Source: Bacillota bacterium (lineage in GTDB: Bacteria > Bacillota > Sulfobacillia > JAJZYS01 > JAJYTV01). From it: 51,240 nt of DNA. Under the pieces are notes generated by a model. It was not told the origin of the DNA. It made no database searches and saw only the letters and a program-made list of their open reading frames with translations. The stretch spans positions 1-51,240 of the forward strand of contig JAJYTE010000017.1 of NCBI GenBank assembly GCA_021793215.1. Reading direction: 5' to 3'. Positions 26,511 to 34,661 of the stretch are shown in pieces; positions within the stretch are counted from its first letter, which is position 1; each line of letters opens with the position of its first letter. Made by a program: the position numbers and the translations under genes.

Positions 26511-26546
26511 CGGGGATCGGCGCTGGTCAGGGCCGATCCCCGTTTT
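26511..26546 (+). terminator. Intrinsic terminator after gltB
   Basis: Perfect 11-bp stem CGGGGATCGGC / GCCGATCCCCG with a 10-base loop, followed by TTTT (26543-26546). It ends the plus-strand transcript from gltB through the tRNA-like remnant. Confidence 0.8.
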
Positions 26547-26612
26547 GGTGCTAGTCTGGTAACATTTATATTCTCGGAATGAGGGCGTAGACTGACCGAC
26601 ATGACCGACAGC

Positions 26613-27098
26613 CTACAGTCGTCGGTCAAGTGATAGAGCAAAAACGGAAAACCCCATTCGCTCATAGAGACGCAGAGCATGTTCGTTTCCGCTATAAACG
26701 TGCAGCGCCACGCGACTAACCGCCTGTGCTCGGAGCCATTCCATGGCAGTTTGCATCAGGGCAGTGGCAATGCCTCCGCCTCGCTGCTCCAGTACGACAA
26801 ATACTTCGTCGATGAACCCGACTGAACCGGCCTCGTTTTCGGAAACGGCGTCAGGCTCGTAGACTTCCGCACTTATGTACCCGATCGCGCGGTCACCTTG
26901 GTGGGCAAGCCAGATAGGATGGATGTCATCTTGTGAGTCAAGTCGTGCAGATGCTTGCTGTTGGCGAGGTGCCGTGATCTCTGGCAAACGTTCGGGAATC
27001 CCAAAAGATTTCGCCTGGAACTGGGTGAACGCCCAACTAAGGTCAATAAAGTCTTGCCTGTCTTCCGCGCATGCTCGACGAACGGTGTAGCTTGGCAC
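26613..27098 (-). CDS. GNAT-family N-acetyltransferase
   Basis: 161 residues. The acetyl-CoA loop is EQRGGGIATALM (motif A, Q/R-x-x-G-x-G/A), preceded by the beta-4 strand VGFIDEVFVV and followed by ALHVYSGNEHALRLYERMGF, the classic GNAT C-terminus. Substrate unknown. GTG 27098 has AGGGGG about 7 bases upstream. First gene inside the accessory region; base composition is clearly lower in GC than in gltB. Confidence 0.9.
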   Translation of the reverse strand: MPSYTVRRACAEDRQDFIDLSWAFTQFQAKSFGIPERLPEITAPRQQQASARLDSQDDIHPIWLAHQGDRAIGYISAEVYEPDAVSENEAGSVGFIDEVFVVLEQRGGGIATALMQTAMEWLRAQAVSRVALHVYSGNEHALRLYERMGFSVFALSLDRRL

Positions 27099-27222
27099 AT
27101 TGTTCCCCCTGGTTCGGCCCCCTATCGACAGGGGGTCAGTACGAGTCTCTCTCTGCCAAGCTCATGCAGTTTGGACCGGGCCGCGTCAGAGAAGATGTCC
27201 GATGATCGACGTGCATAGGTGC

Positions 27223-27438
27223 CTACTGAGCCACCTCGACGTAGGTGGTTGTGCTCGACGGATCTGGCACGGTCAGGCCATCCTCACGCAGTCCCCTTAG
27301 ATGCAGTGCAATGGCTTCCCGCATGGTCGCCAAGGTCTCCTCTGAGGATTCTCCGCTGGCGACGCAACCGGGAAGGTCTGGGACGTATGCGGAATAGTTG
27401 GCGCCGATGTGTTCAACGACCACGGCATACCGGCGCAT
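27223..27438 (-). CDS. Extra HicB-like antitoxin domain protein
   Basis: 71 residues. RYAVVVEHIGANYSAYVPDLPGCVASGESSEETLATMREAI is the partial RNase H fold of HicB antitoxins, with no DNA-binding tail. I chose ATG 27438 because AAGGAG lies 7 bases upstream; a second ATG at 27441 is closer. It lies 42 bases downstream of a complete hicA-hicB pair on the same strand and has no HicA of its own, so it may be an additional or decoy antitoxin. Confidence 0.85.
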   Translation of the reverse strand: MRRYAVVVEHIGANYSAYVPDLPGCVASGESSEETLATMREAIALHLRGLREDGLTVPDPSSTTTYVEVAQ

Positions 27439-27480
27439 CATCTCACTCCTTGAGACCGGTGGTAGACTCGTCACGTCCCT

Positions 27481-27903
27481 TTAGTCTACCAGGATAAGCC
27501 TGCGCCCAAGCGCGCGCATCACGCGGTCAACCGTGGCAAGAGTGGGGTTGGCGCCGGAACGCTCCCACTTTTGTACAGCTTGAAAGGTTACATCCAATCG
27601 CTTGGCTAGTTCGGCCTGGGTAATGCCAGCTCGCTCCCGCTCCAATCGGAGTAAAACCGGCCATGCAACGTGGGGATCCGGTTCAACCCACAGGGCATCA
27701 GAGATGCCCGCACCGTCGGGCGGTTGCGGGATAGGGTCACCACGATCTAGCACGGCGCCGAGTACGCCCGTTAGCGCTTCCCTCGCGGCTGCTCTGGCAG
27801 ATTCGTCATCCTCACCATAGGTCAGCACGTTGTCCAGGGGTGGCAGGGACTGCGCGTAGACAACGCCGTCCTGCGCCCAGGTGCGGAACGGGTATTGCAG
27901 CAT
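27481..27903 (-). CDS. hicB: HicB-family antitoxin with C-terminal XRE helix-turn-helix
   Basis: 140 residues. The N-terminal half has the HicB pattern (MLQYPFRTWAQDGVVYAQSLPPL...SARAAAREALTGVL). The C-terminal half is an XRE-type helix-turn-helix (LRLERERAGITQAELAKRLDVTFQAVQKWERSGANPTLATVDRVMRALG). It should neutralise HicA and repress the operon. ATG 27903 overlaps the hicA stop by one base (TGATG); GTG 27906 is an alternative start. The likely operator is the palindrome at 28097-28112. Confidence 0.88.
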   Translation of the reverse strand: MLQYPFRTWAQDGVVYAQSLPPLDNVLTYGEDDESARAAAREALTGVLGAVLDRGDPIPQPPDGAGISDALWVEPDPHVAWPVLLRLERERAGITQAELAKRLDVTFQAVQKWERSGANPTLATVDRVMRALGRRLILVD

Positions 27904-28085
27904 CACGATAGTCTTGCCTCCCTCCGGATGGCGGTGACCAAGCCAGGCGGCAGATCCCTCGACCCGTGAACGGGTATGGCGATCGGTCGCCTCCCTGCTT
28001 TCACCATGATGTGATGGGAGCCCTCGATCCTGTCCAGGAGCCAACCTTGGCTCTCCAGTTCCCTGATCAAGTCCTTCCCCATCAT
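27903..28085 (-). CDS. hicA: HicA-family mRNA interferase toxin
   Basis: 60 residues. MMGKDLIRELESQGWLLDRIEGSHHIMVKAGRRPIAIPVHGSRDLPPG is the HicA double-stranded-RNA-binding-like fold, with the catalytic histidine in the GSHHIM motif. Expected activity is ribosome-independent mRNA cleavage, neutralised by the adjacent HicB. ATG 28085 (or 28082) has no ribosome binding site; the predicted -10 (28097-28092) places the transcription start at or next to the ATG, so the mRNA is probably leaderless. Confidence 0.9.
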   Translation of the reverse strand: MMGKDLIRELESQGWLLDRIEGSHHIMVKAGRRPIAIPVHGSRDLPPGLVTAIRREARLS

Positions 28086-28091
28086 GTCAGT

Positions 28092-28112
28092 AATATACAA
28101 CCTAGAGGTTGT
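28092..28112 (-). promoter_or_regulatory. hicA promoter and palindromic operator
   Basis: The perfect inverted repeat ACAACCT-N2-AGGTTGT (28097-28112) abuts the -10 hexamer TATATT (28097-28092), sharing one base. The -10 lies 6 bases before ATG 28085. A helix-turn-helix HicB bound here would block RNA polymerase. No good -35 is visible. Confidence 0.55.
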
Positions 28113-28509
28113 CACGCGAAAGCTCGAGTTCCGTCTTTGACTGCGTCGCTTTGATACTAAGGCGGCGAGGCCTAGCTGCTGAACCAGGGGTCAGCCGGAT
28201 GAGGCAGAGGAATGGGGCCAAAAATGGCAGTACGGCATGGAACTTGGTGTAACTGGCTGGAACCTACTGCACATCAGGCCGATGCGCAGCGGGCAAGAAA
28301 ACCGCTTCGGAAGCGCACTCGCGGCAGGATGAAAATTTGCTTGCGGATCACCGAGGTTCACCTCACGATCTGGGACCTACATCTACTACACGTGTTGGAT
28401 CGGCGTGACACAACGTTGACGCGTAGCAGTGCTTCGACGGCCGCCTGCGATCCGCCGCAGCGCGGGGCCATTGGGGGCTAGCAAGGTTGCAGGCAAGCCA
28501 CTGCCCTCT
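28113..28509. other. Gene-free stretch upstream of hicA
   Basis: About 400 bases between hicA and the NUDIX gene. A plus-strand frame at 28212-28481 lacks a ribosome binding site and has no domain; its RHGTWCNWLEPTAH stretch looks like the spurious translations often seen beside tRNA 3' ends. No terminator with a U-tract was found. Confidence 0.5.
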
Positions 28510-28962
28510 CTAGCCGTTCTGGCCAAGTGCCCGTCCCACGGTGCGACGCATCTCATCGGTCATTGGGTAGTTCCTGTAGTCTTCTGCACCAACCCAAGCG
28601 TGGGACTGGTGCTCAGGATGTACGAGCGCAGACGTCATCTCCGCCCTCACGTAGAAGTTCCATTCACGAGTTGCGTCCCCGGCTTCACCGTCATAATCGA
28701 ACGCGTCGACGAAGCCGATGATCTCCTGGAGCATCCAGCCTGTCTCTTCCTGGAGTTCTCTCGCGATAGCTTCTGGTATGGATTCGCCAACCTCGACGTG
28801 CCCACCAGGGATCTCCCAAAGGTTCGGTTGGAAGTCATCAGGCTTGCGCTGCAGCAACAGAATCCGAGAATCCCGACGCACGGCGATCCCTACGACGGTG
28901 TGCTGGACGGCGTCCCGCTCTGCGCCTTCCTGCAGTCCCTCATAGTCGGTTGCCTTCATCAT
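28510..28962 (-). CDS. NUDIX hydrolase
   Basis: 150 residues. The Nudix box is complete (GGHVEVGESIPEAIARELQEETGW, matching G-x5-E-x7-R-E-x2-E-E-x-G). Surrounding strands VVGIAVRRDSRILLLQRK and WEIPGG fit the fold. Such enzymes hydrolyse nucleoside diphosphates linked to another moiety. ATG 28962 follows AAAGGTGG with 6-base spacing, 20 bases after the nucleotide-sugar dehydrogenase stop, so it is probably co-transcribed and might act on nucleotide sugars. Confidence 0.93.
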   Translation of the reverse strand: MMKATDYEGLQEGAERDAVQHTVVGIAVRRDSRILLLQRKPDDFQPNLWEIPGGHVEVGESIPEAIARELQEETGWMLQEIIGFVDAFDYDGEAGDATREWNFYVRAEMTSALVHPEHQSHAWVGAEDYRNYPMTDEMRRTVGRALGQNG

Positions 28963-28982
28963 GTGGAACCACCTTTCACTGC

Positions 28983-30314
28983 TCAAGTGCCATGTTCTCT
29001 AGCTGGGCTGATCATTCCCGCTCCGTTCAGGGCCTGACCCGGCAGCGCATGTGGGTGCGGGGCGAGGTCAAGAAAGAGCGGAGAATCCGCGCGGATGAGG
29101 GTGTAGTCGAGGGACGGATGGGCCGTCAGAACAACGACCGCCGACATCCCCTTGCCCAACTCGGCATCGAAAGGCGTGGATGCAAGGCGCTGACCATCAA
29201 CCAGGAGCTCAGGCACGAGCGGGTCGTGGTACGAAACGACGGCGCCCCGGCGCTGCAGTTCAGTGATCACACGCAGGGCGGCGGAGTTCCTCGTATCCCT
29301 GACGTTCGGCTTGTAGGTCACGCCCAGGACCAGGATGGGCGCTCCGGGCAGACGTACGCCCGCGGAACGCAGCGCTGCTTCAATGCGATCCACCGCGTCT
29401 ACGGGCATCCGGTTGTTCACGCTGATCGCGTGTTCCAGCACGGACATGGGTTCGCCGATGCTCCGGGCGAACCAAGCAAGGTACACGGGATCGACGGGGA
29501 TGCATTCTCCTCCGACCCCGACGCCAGGATAGAACGGCATGAAGCCGAACGGCTTGGTGGCTGCGGCTCGGATCGCCTCGTAGACGTCGACGCCGACCCG
29601 CTCGCAGATCCTCCAGAACTCTGAGACGAGAGCGATGTTCACGTTGCGGAACGAGTTCTCGAGGAGCTTCGCCATCTCCGCCGTCTCCGGGGAGGACACG
29701 ACGTGGCATTCGGCCACGATGCTGGAGTAGAGAGCGCTCGCCGCCGCCCCGCAGCGGGGCGTCAGGCCACCGATGAGGCGCGGGATCTCTCGGATCCTCT
29801 GGTGGCTTGCCGGGTCGATCCGTTCAGGGACGCAGGCGAGGAGGAAGTCCTCTCCTGGACGGCCGAGCGCCGACGCAAGTTTCGGCAGGAGGAGCCTGCG
29901 GGTCGTGCCTGGATAGCTGGTGCTCTCCAGGATGATCAGCACTCCGCGCCCGGCGTGGTCGGCCACAGTGGCCACGGCGGATTCGAGCGCGGAGGTGTCC
30001 GGCAGACCATCGGCCCCCAGCGGTGTGGGTACCGCAATGAAGATCGCCTTGGAGGTGCAAAGGACCGAAGGGTCGATCGTCGGCACGAACGAGCCCGATG
30101 CGAGGGCACTTCCTAGGGCATCGGGCGTCACGGTTTCGACTCCGGGAATACCATGCTGCAGTTCCGCGACACGCGCAGGGTTGGCGTCGTAGCCTGATGT
30201 CGGGTAGCCGGCGCCCGACAGGGCGAGGGCGAGGGGAAGCCCGACATAGCCGACCCCGACCACCGAAACGTGCGTTCCGCGCGGCAAGCGGATTGGCGGC
30301 TCCGACCCCTGCAT
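28983..30314 (-). CDS. Nucleotide-sugar 6-dehydrogenase (WecC/UDP-glucose dehydrogenase superfamily)
   Basis: 443 residues. The NAD-binding GxGxxG is VVGVGYVGLPLA; the middle domain has ETAEMAKLLENSFRNVNIALVSE; the catalytic cysteine is in VGVGGECIPVDP, where the usual GGHC reads GGEC; the C-terminal domain has LGVTYKPNVRDTRNS. It oxidises a UDP- or GDP-hexose to the uronic acid. The features resemble the UDP-HexNAc dehydrogenase branch, but substrate cannot be fixed. ATG 30314 follows GAAGGG with 9-base spacing. Divergent from the epimerase. Confidence 0.92.
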   Translation of the reverse strand: MQGSEPPIRLPRGTHVSVVGVGYVGLPLALALSGAGYPTSGYDANPARVAELQHGIPGVETVTPDALGSALASGSFVPTIDPSVLCTSKAIFIAVPTPLGADGLPDTSALESAVATVADHAGRGVLIILESTSYPGTTRRLLLPKLASALGRPGEDFLLACVPERIDPASHQRIREIPRLIGGLTPRCGAAASALYSSIVAECHVVSSPETAEMAKLLENSFRNVNIALVSEFWRICERVGVDVYEAIRAAATKPFGFMPFYPGVGVGGECIPVDPVYLAWFARSIGEPMSVLEHAISVNNRMPVDAVDRIEAALRSAGVRLPGAPILVLGVTYKPNVRDTRNSAALRVITELQRRGAVVSYHDPLVPELLVDGQRLASTPFDAELGKGMSAVVVLTAHPSLDYTLIRADSPLFLDLAPHPHALPGQALNGAGMISPAREHGT

Positions 30315-30409
30315 ATGACCCATCCCTTCACCCATGGGGTATGCGAGGTAGCGTGGTTATGTCACGCCAGGTACGCCCGCGTATACCCTGGGAGGGAGGA
30401 AGTGGTCGC

Positions 30410-31405
30410 ATGCGCGTGCTCGTCACCGGGGGTGCGGGCTTCGTCGGCGCACAGTTGGTACGGCGCCTCCTGCAAGCAGGTCATGCGGTATCGATGCTGG
30501 ATGACTTCAGCACGGGCCGTCGTTCCCTGCCGCAGGGAATCCGGGTGATCGAGGGCGACGTCCGGGACAAGGCAACCGTCCGCAGCGCGATCCACGACCA
30601 GGAGGCGGTCTTCCATCTGGCCGCAGTCGTCGGCGTCCCGCACGCGATCCATCGGCAGTGGGACTCCCTGACGACGAACATGCTCGGTACGGTCGAAATC
30701 CTCCAGGCGATCGAGGGAAGGGATATCCCCCTCCTGCTCTGCTCCTCGTCGGCGGTCTACGGCAAGACGCCGCGCGTGCCTGTCGGCGAGGAGGACGATG
30801 TCGTGCTCGGCAACACCCACTTGCCGAGCTGGACGTACTCGTACGCAAAGCTCGTCGAAGAACTGCTGGCGCGGTCCGCAGCGCGAGAGCGGGGCATCGG
30901 CGTCAAGATCGTGCGGCTCTTCAACGTGATCGGTCCCGGGCAGACCGGACGCTACGGGATGGTCGTCCCAAGATTCGTCGCGCGAGCCCTCGTGGGGCAT
31001 CCGCTCCCGGTATACGGGGACGGGCGGCAGACCCGGACCTTCACCGACGTGCACGACGCGATCGCCGGCATACTGCTGGTGTGGGAACGGGGGGCATGGG
31101 GGGACGTGTACAACGTCGGCGGGCAGGAGGAGATTACGATCCTTGGCCTTGCGGAGAGGATCATCTCACTCACAGCCTCACGGTCGACCATTCAGCTGTT
31201 GCCCTATCGAAGCGTGTTCGGAGACGACTTCGAGGAGACGCAGCGGCGCGTCCCTGCGATCGACAGGGTCCGTGCCCTGGGCTACCAACCGCGCATCAGC
31301 TTGGACGAGACGATCTCGTCCATCGCCCGCTGGCTTGCGAGCGCGGAAGGGCGGGCGGTCGAGCGCACTCTGGCAGACGATGCGCACGAGCTTCCCGCGC
31401 CCTGA
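30410..31405 (+). CDS. NAD-dependent sugar-nucleotide epimerase/dehydratase
   Basis: 331 residues of the extended SDR family. The Rossmann motif is TGGAGFVG (residues 6-13); the catalytic triad is SSSAVYG and YSYAK; NVIGPGQ and YGDGRQTRTFTDVHD are typical of UDP-glucose/UDP-GlcNAc 4-epimerases. ATG 30410 has GAGG 10 bases upstream. With the divergent dehydrogenase it would supply modified nucleotide sugars for the glycosyltransferases to the right. Confidence 0.92.
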   Translation: MRVLVTGGAGFVGAQLVRRLLQAGHAVSMLDDFSTGRRSLPQGIRVIEGDVRDKATVRSAIHDQEAVFHLAAVVGVPHAIHRQWDSLTTNMLGTVEILQAIEGRDIPLLLCSSSAVYGKTPRVPVGEEDDVVLGNTHLPSWTYSYAKLVEELLARSAARERGIGVKIVRLFNVIGPGQTGRYGMVVPRFVARALVGHPLPVYGDGRQTRTFTDVHDAIAGILLVWERGAWGDVYNVGGQEEITILGLAERIISLTASRSTIQLLPYRSVFGDDFEETQRRVPAIDRVRALGYQPRISLDETISSIARWLASAEGRAVERTLADDAHELPAP

Positions 31406-31597
31406 CCCCGACTGGCACAGGTGAACCAACGTCGGAACTCGGCTCCCGTGTCCCGCCCACGTGTGGGGCGCAGGCCAAGGTCTCGCAGATGCGAGTGCCC
31501 TGGCAATGGGATTCAGCGTCATCGCCCGACAGAAGATGCCCGGCCCCAAGCGGCAGGCTGCAGCGGTCGTGAGCGCTCCGATAGGGTGTGCAAAGGC

Positions 31598-32341
31598 ATG
31601 GCAGAGTTGATCGTGAACGCCGACGACTTCGGCCTGACGCCCGGCGTCAACCGGGGCATCCTCGAAGCGTGCGAGCGCGGCATCGTGACGAGCACCTCCC
31701 TGATCGTCAACCTGCCCGGACTTGCGCCGTCAGTCGCCTGCCTCCGCACGGGACCCGACATCGGAGTGGGCCTGCACCTCAACCTGACGCAAGGCCGCCC
31801 CGTCAGTCCGCCGAGCGACGTCCCCTCGCTGGTGGACGCAGACGGCCTCCTGCAAGGCGACCACGACCGGATTGCGGCGGCCTGGACGACGGACGACGTG
31901 CGTCGCGAACTCACGGCGCAGTGCGACCTCTTTCGCGCGACCGGCTTTCCGCTGAGTCACCTGGACGCGCACAAGCACATTCACCGCCATCTCCACGTGC
32001 TCGATGTGGTCATCGACCTCGCACGCGCGCTTCACCTCCCCGTGCGCCCCCTGCACCGGGAGCGCCTGACTGCGGCGAACATCGCGTCCCCCGTGCGCTA
32101 CGTCGACGCCGTCTACTTTGAGAAGGACAGCAGGGAGCGGCTGCTAGAGCGACTTCTGGGGCTCCCGCCGGGCGTCACCGAATTCGGGTGCCATCCAGGT
32201 TACGCGGACGCCTTGCTGCGGGATCGCTCCGTCTGGGTCGAGGAGCGCGAACGGGAACTGGCGCTCCTGACCGCGGACGACGTCCGCACCGCCGTCCGCG
32301 ATCTCGGCATCACCCTCGTCGACTACCGCACCTTCGCCTGA
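31598..32341 (+). CDS. ChbG/HpnK (YdjC-like) carbohydrate deacetylase
   Basis: 247 residues. The metal-binding NADDFGLTPGVNRGI motif, DAHKHIHRH and the C-terminal CHPGY match the YdjC/ChbG deacetylase family, which removes acetyl groups from N-acetyl sugars, including lipid-linked hexosamines (HpnK). ATG 31598 is preceded by AAAGG only 1 base away; GTG 31586 is an alternative. Lies in the glycan cluster, so it may deacetylate a glycan or precursor. It ends 22 bases from the convergent GT-D gene. Confidence 0.9.
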   Translation: MAELIVNADDFGLTPGVNRGILEACERGIVTSTSLIVNLPGLAPSVACLRTGPDIGVGLHLNLTQGRPVSPPSDVPSLVDADGLLQGDHDRIAAAWTTDDVRRELTAQCDLFRATGFPLSHLDAHKHIHRHLHVLDVVIDLARALHLPVRPLHRERLTAANIASPVRYVDAVYFEKDSRERLLERLLGLPPGVTEFGCHPGYADALLRDRSVWVEERERELALLTADDVRTAVRDLGITLVDYRTFA

Positions 32342-32363
32342 CTTCGCCGGAACGACCATTCGC

Positions 32364-33113
32364 CTACTCTTCCGGCGGCTTCTCCCTCTGCTCACCGAAC
32401 ATCCAGCCATACCGCGGCACCTCGGGCCAGTCCCAGGCCATCTGCCCGTCGCCATCCGACTGGATGCAGGTGTCGACGGCATTTCCGATGTCGAGGCCGA
32501 TGTGCCCCGTCTCCTTCGCGTGTGCTGCAAGGATCTTGCCGGCCAAGCCGGCGCCGACGAGGGCAACTTGATAGTCATGTCTGTCCATCTCTGCCCGGGC
32601 TTTGTCCAGCTTGTCCCACTCCCATTGCGGGACCACCCCGACGACGCCTTTCCAGCCGTAGCGGCGCTCGAGCACCGCGCGGTAGGTCTTTCCTTTGCCG
32701 CTGACGATGAGCACCTTCACATCCTGGAACATGTCGTAGAACTCAGGCAGCTTGCTGATGTAGTAGTTCTCGAAGGCGTAGAAGAAACGTTCGGGTTTGA
32801 TCCCGTAGTGGTCGATGACCATATCCGAAAGGGGCCGGAAGTACCAATTGTGCTGCGTGAGCACGCCGAGGTAGTCCGCCTCGCGCAGCGCCCGTACGAG
32901 CAGGTCGCGGGCCCGGGCATCGGGCAGGGTCAGCCCGTAGTACGGCCCGTCCGCCCATGCGTACATGCGCTCGATGAACCGCATGGTCAGAATCTCTTCG
33001 TGGGCAGCGACAACGGCCTGCACATCGCCGATGCGGATCGACGCATGTGGTCGGTTCTCGGCCACGATATCGCGCCAGGACGCGAGCAGTTGGTGGGTCG
33101 AGAGCATCTCCAC
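32364..33113 (-). CDS. GT-D-fold-like glycosyltransferase, copy 1
   Basis: 249 residues, paralogous to the protein at 35484-36266. The characteristic segment is ASIRIGDVQAVVAAHEEIL (residues 24-42), similar to the 'RIGDGE' motif of GT-D/DUF1792-type glycosyltransferases. Conserved blocks shared with the paralogue are YYGLxLPDxRAR, WYFRPLxxMV, ERRYGW and AGKILxAHAKxTGHxGxDxG. GTG 33113 follows GGGGAG with 5-base spacing. Probably cytoplasmic; sugar donor unknown. Confidence 0.72.
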   Translation of the reverse strand: MEMLSTHQLLASWRDIVAENRPHASIRIGDVQAVVAAHEEILTMRFIERMYAWADGPYYGLTLPDARARDLLVRALREADYLGVLTQHNWYFRPLSDMVIDHYGIKPERFFYAFENYYISKLPEFYDMFQDVKVLIVSGKGKTYRAVLERRYGWKGVVGVVPQWEWDKLDKARAEMDRHDYQVALVGAGLAGKILAAHAKETGHIGLDIGNAVDTCIQSDGDGQMAWDWPEVPRYGWMFGEQREKPPEE

Positions 33114-33240
33114 GTCATCTCCCCTCTATCGACGCGGTCGGGGGCTCTCCAAGCAGCCGCGCAATGAGCTCCGCCGCATCGTGGACGTCGGCGGCGTCCC
33201 GCCGCATGTGGTCACGACGACGCTTCCGCCGGGATCGGGC

Positions 33241-34350
33241 TCATCTTCCGTCCTTCTCCCGCCGGACGGCTTCGATGGCATCGCGGATCAGTTCGTAGCG
33301 AAGCTGCCAAGAGTTCTCCCTTGCCACGGCCTGCCGCTCCATGGCCCCCCGTCGATCCGCTACGGCCTCCCCGATGGCCGCATCGACGCAGTGCAGGAAC
33401 TCCTCCGGTGTGCGACCCACCTTGATCAGCGGCTCTCGCTCCGCTTCGGGGATCGCGGTCGACACCACGGGTTTCCCCGTCGCGAGGTACTCGTACATCT
33501 TGATCGGGTTCGTCGCCCGCGTCAGCGGGCTGTCGACGAACGGGATCGTCAGGACATCCATCCGCTTGAGGTAGGCAGGGAGCGCCTCGTACGGACGCAT
33601 GCCCAGGTAGTGGACGTGCGGGTGCACGATGACCTGATCGCCGAGGTGTGGTCCTACGAGGACCACCTCGTAGCGCTCTGCGATGCGCGCGATGATGTCG
33701 GGGTCGAGCCAGTGACCGAGGGCTCCCACGTAGCCGACGATCGGCCGGTCTGGAGGAATGGCGGGCCAGTCGGGCGGATCTGGCACCGATGCGAGCTCGC
33801 TGAACCGCTCATACTCGCAGGCGTTCCGGACGAGAATCACCCGCTGGTGCTGTTCTCGCATCTTGTGAAAGAGCGTTTCCGAGGTGGCGGTGACGAGGTC
33901 GACGCGCGGCAGGATCAGGTGCTCGGCGGGTGCCCATTCGGGGAAGTCATCGAGGCAGTCGTAGACCGAGATGTCCGGGTGGATGCGATCGATCCATTGG
34001 CTGGACTCAGACCACGTCATCCAGAGCACCACCGGGTGGCTGCGAGGCAGCCCGTGGATGTCAGCCGCCCGATGCACGACGAACAGGTTCGGCCGAACCT
34101 CCCGCGGCGGAGCCTGCGTCTCCCAGATGTTCAGGTAGTAGACGCGGTGCCCATCGGCTGCGAACTGGTCCATCAGGTGCTGCGGCCGCTGCTTCATGTA
34201 GTCGTAATTGATCGTCGGAGGGTAGATTACGGTGTACTTCGAATCCGCCGGCAGGGTGAGCGACGTCGGTGCGGCAAGCGGCGCCGCTGTCTTGGGTCTG
34301 CCGAGAGGTGGTGGGTAGAAGCGCTGCACCCCAGGGAGGTCGGGCTGCAT
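33241..34350 (-). CDS. GT4-like glycosyltransferase
   Basis: 369 residues. The N-terminal half opens with YPPTINYDYMKQRPQHLMDQFA, typical of GT4 enzymes that act on surface glycans. The GT-B C-terminal domain contains VGYVGALGHWLD and the donor-site E-x7-E region in NPIKMYEYLATGKPVVST. ATG 34350 follows AAGGAGG with 7-base spacing. It would transfer a sugar from a nucleotide donor to a growing glycan. Confidence 0.9.
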   Translation of the reverse strand: MQPDLPGVQRFYPPPLGRPKTAAPLAAPTSLTLPADSKYTVIYPPTINYDYMKQRPQHLMDQFAADGHRVYYLNIWETQAPPREVRPNLFVVHRAADIHGLPRSHPVVLWMTWSESSQWIDRIHPDISVYDCLDDFPEWAPAEHLILPRVDLVTATSETLFHKMREQHQRVILVRNACEYERFSELASVPDPPDWPAIPPDRPIVGYVGALGHWLDPDIIARIAERYEVVLVGPHLGDQVIVHPHVHYLGMRPYEALPAYLKRMDVLTIPFVDSPLTRATNPIKMYEYLATGKPVVSTAIPEAEREPLIKVGRTPEEFLHCVDAAIGEAVADRRGAMERQAVARENSWQLRYELIRDAIEAVRREKDGR

Positions 34351-34661
34351 GGATCGGCCTCCTTTTTGAGATCGGCTGCGTCGGGCATGGTCCGACTTGG
34401 CCTCGCACGATTCATAACTACGCGACAAGAAAGGAAGCCGTGCGCCGGCAACCGCACGACGGTCGTTTCGCCCACTGTGGAGCATCAAAGACCAGGTCGG
34501 ACCCCTGCAGGGCGGGCTGGATCGGCGGTTCCCAAACCGGTTTCGCTCTGCACCCTCAGGATGGGGCGAGCCTCGGTGGTCCGCCAGTCCATCTGCGGCC
34601 ACCCTGTCGGTACGCTGGCGCCGGCTGCCAGTGCGTCAAAGGTCCGGTTCGGTTGCATTAC
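34351..34661. other. Gene-free stretch between glycosyltransferase genes
   Basis: 311 bases. It contains the GT4 ribosome binding site and presumably its promoter, but I see no clear -10/-35 pair, repeat or terminator. Confidence 0.5.

Noticed and set aside
28212-28481. Plus-strand reading frame with RHGTWCNWLEPTAH
   Set aside because: No ribosome binding site, no domain, odd composition; similar peptides commonly arise from translating DNA next to tRNA genes.
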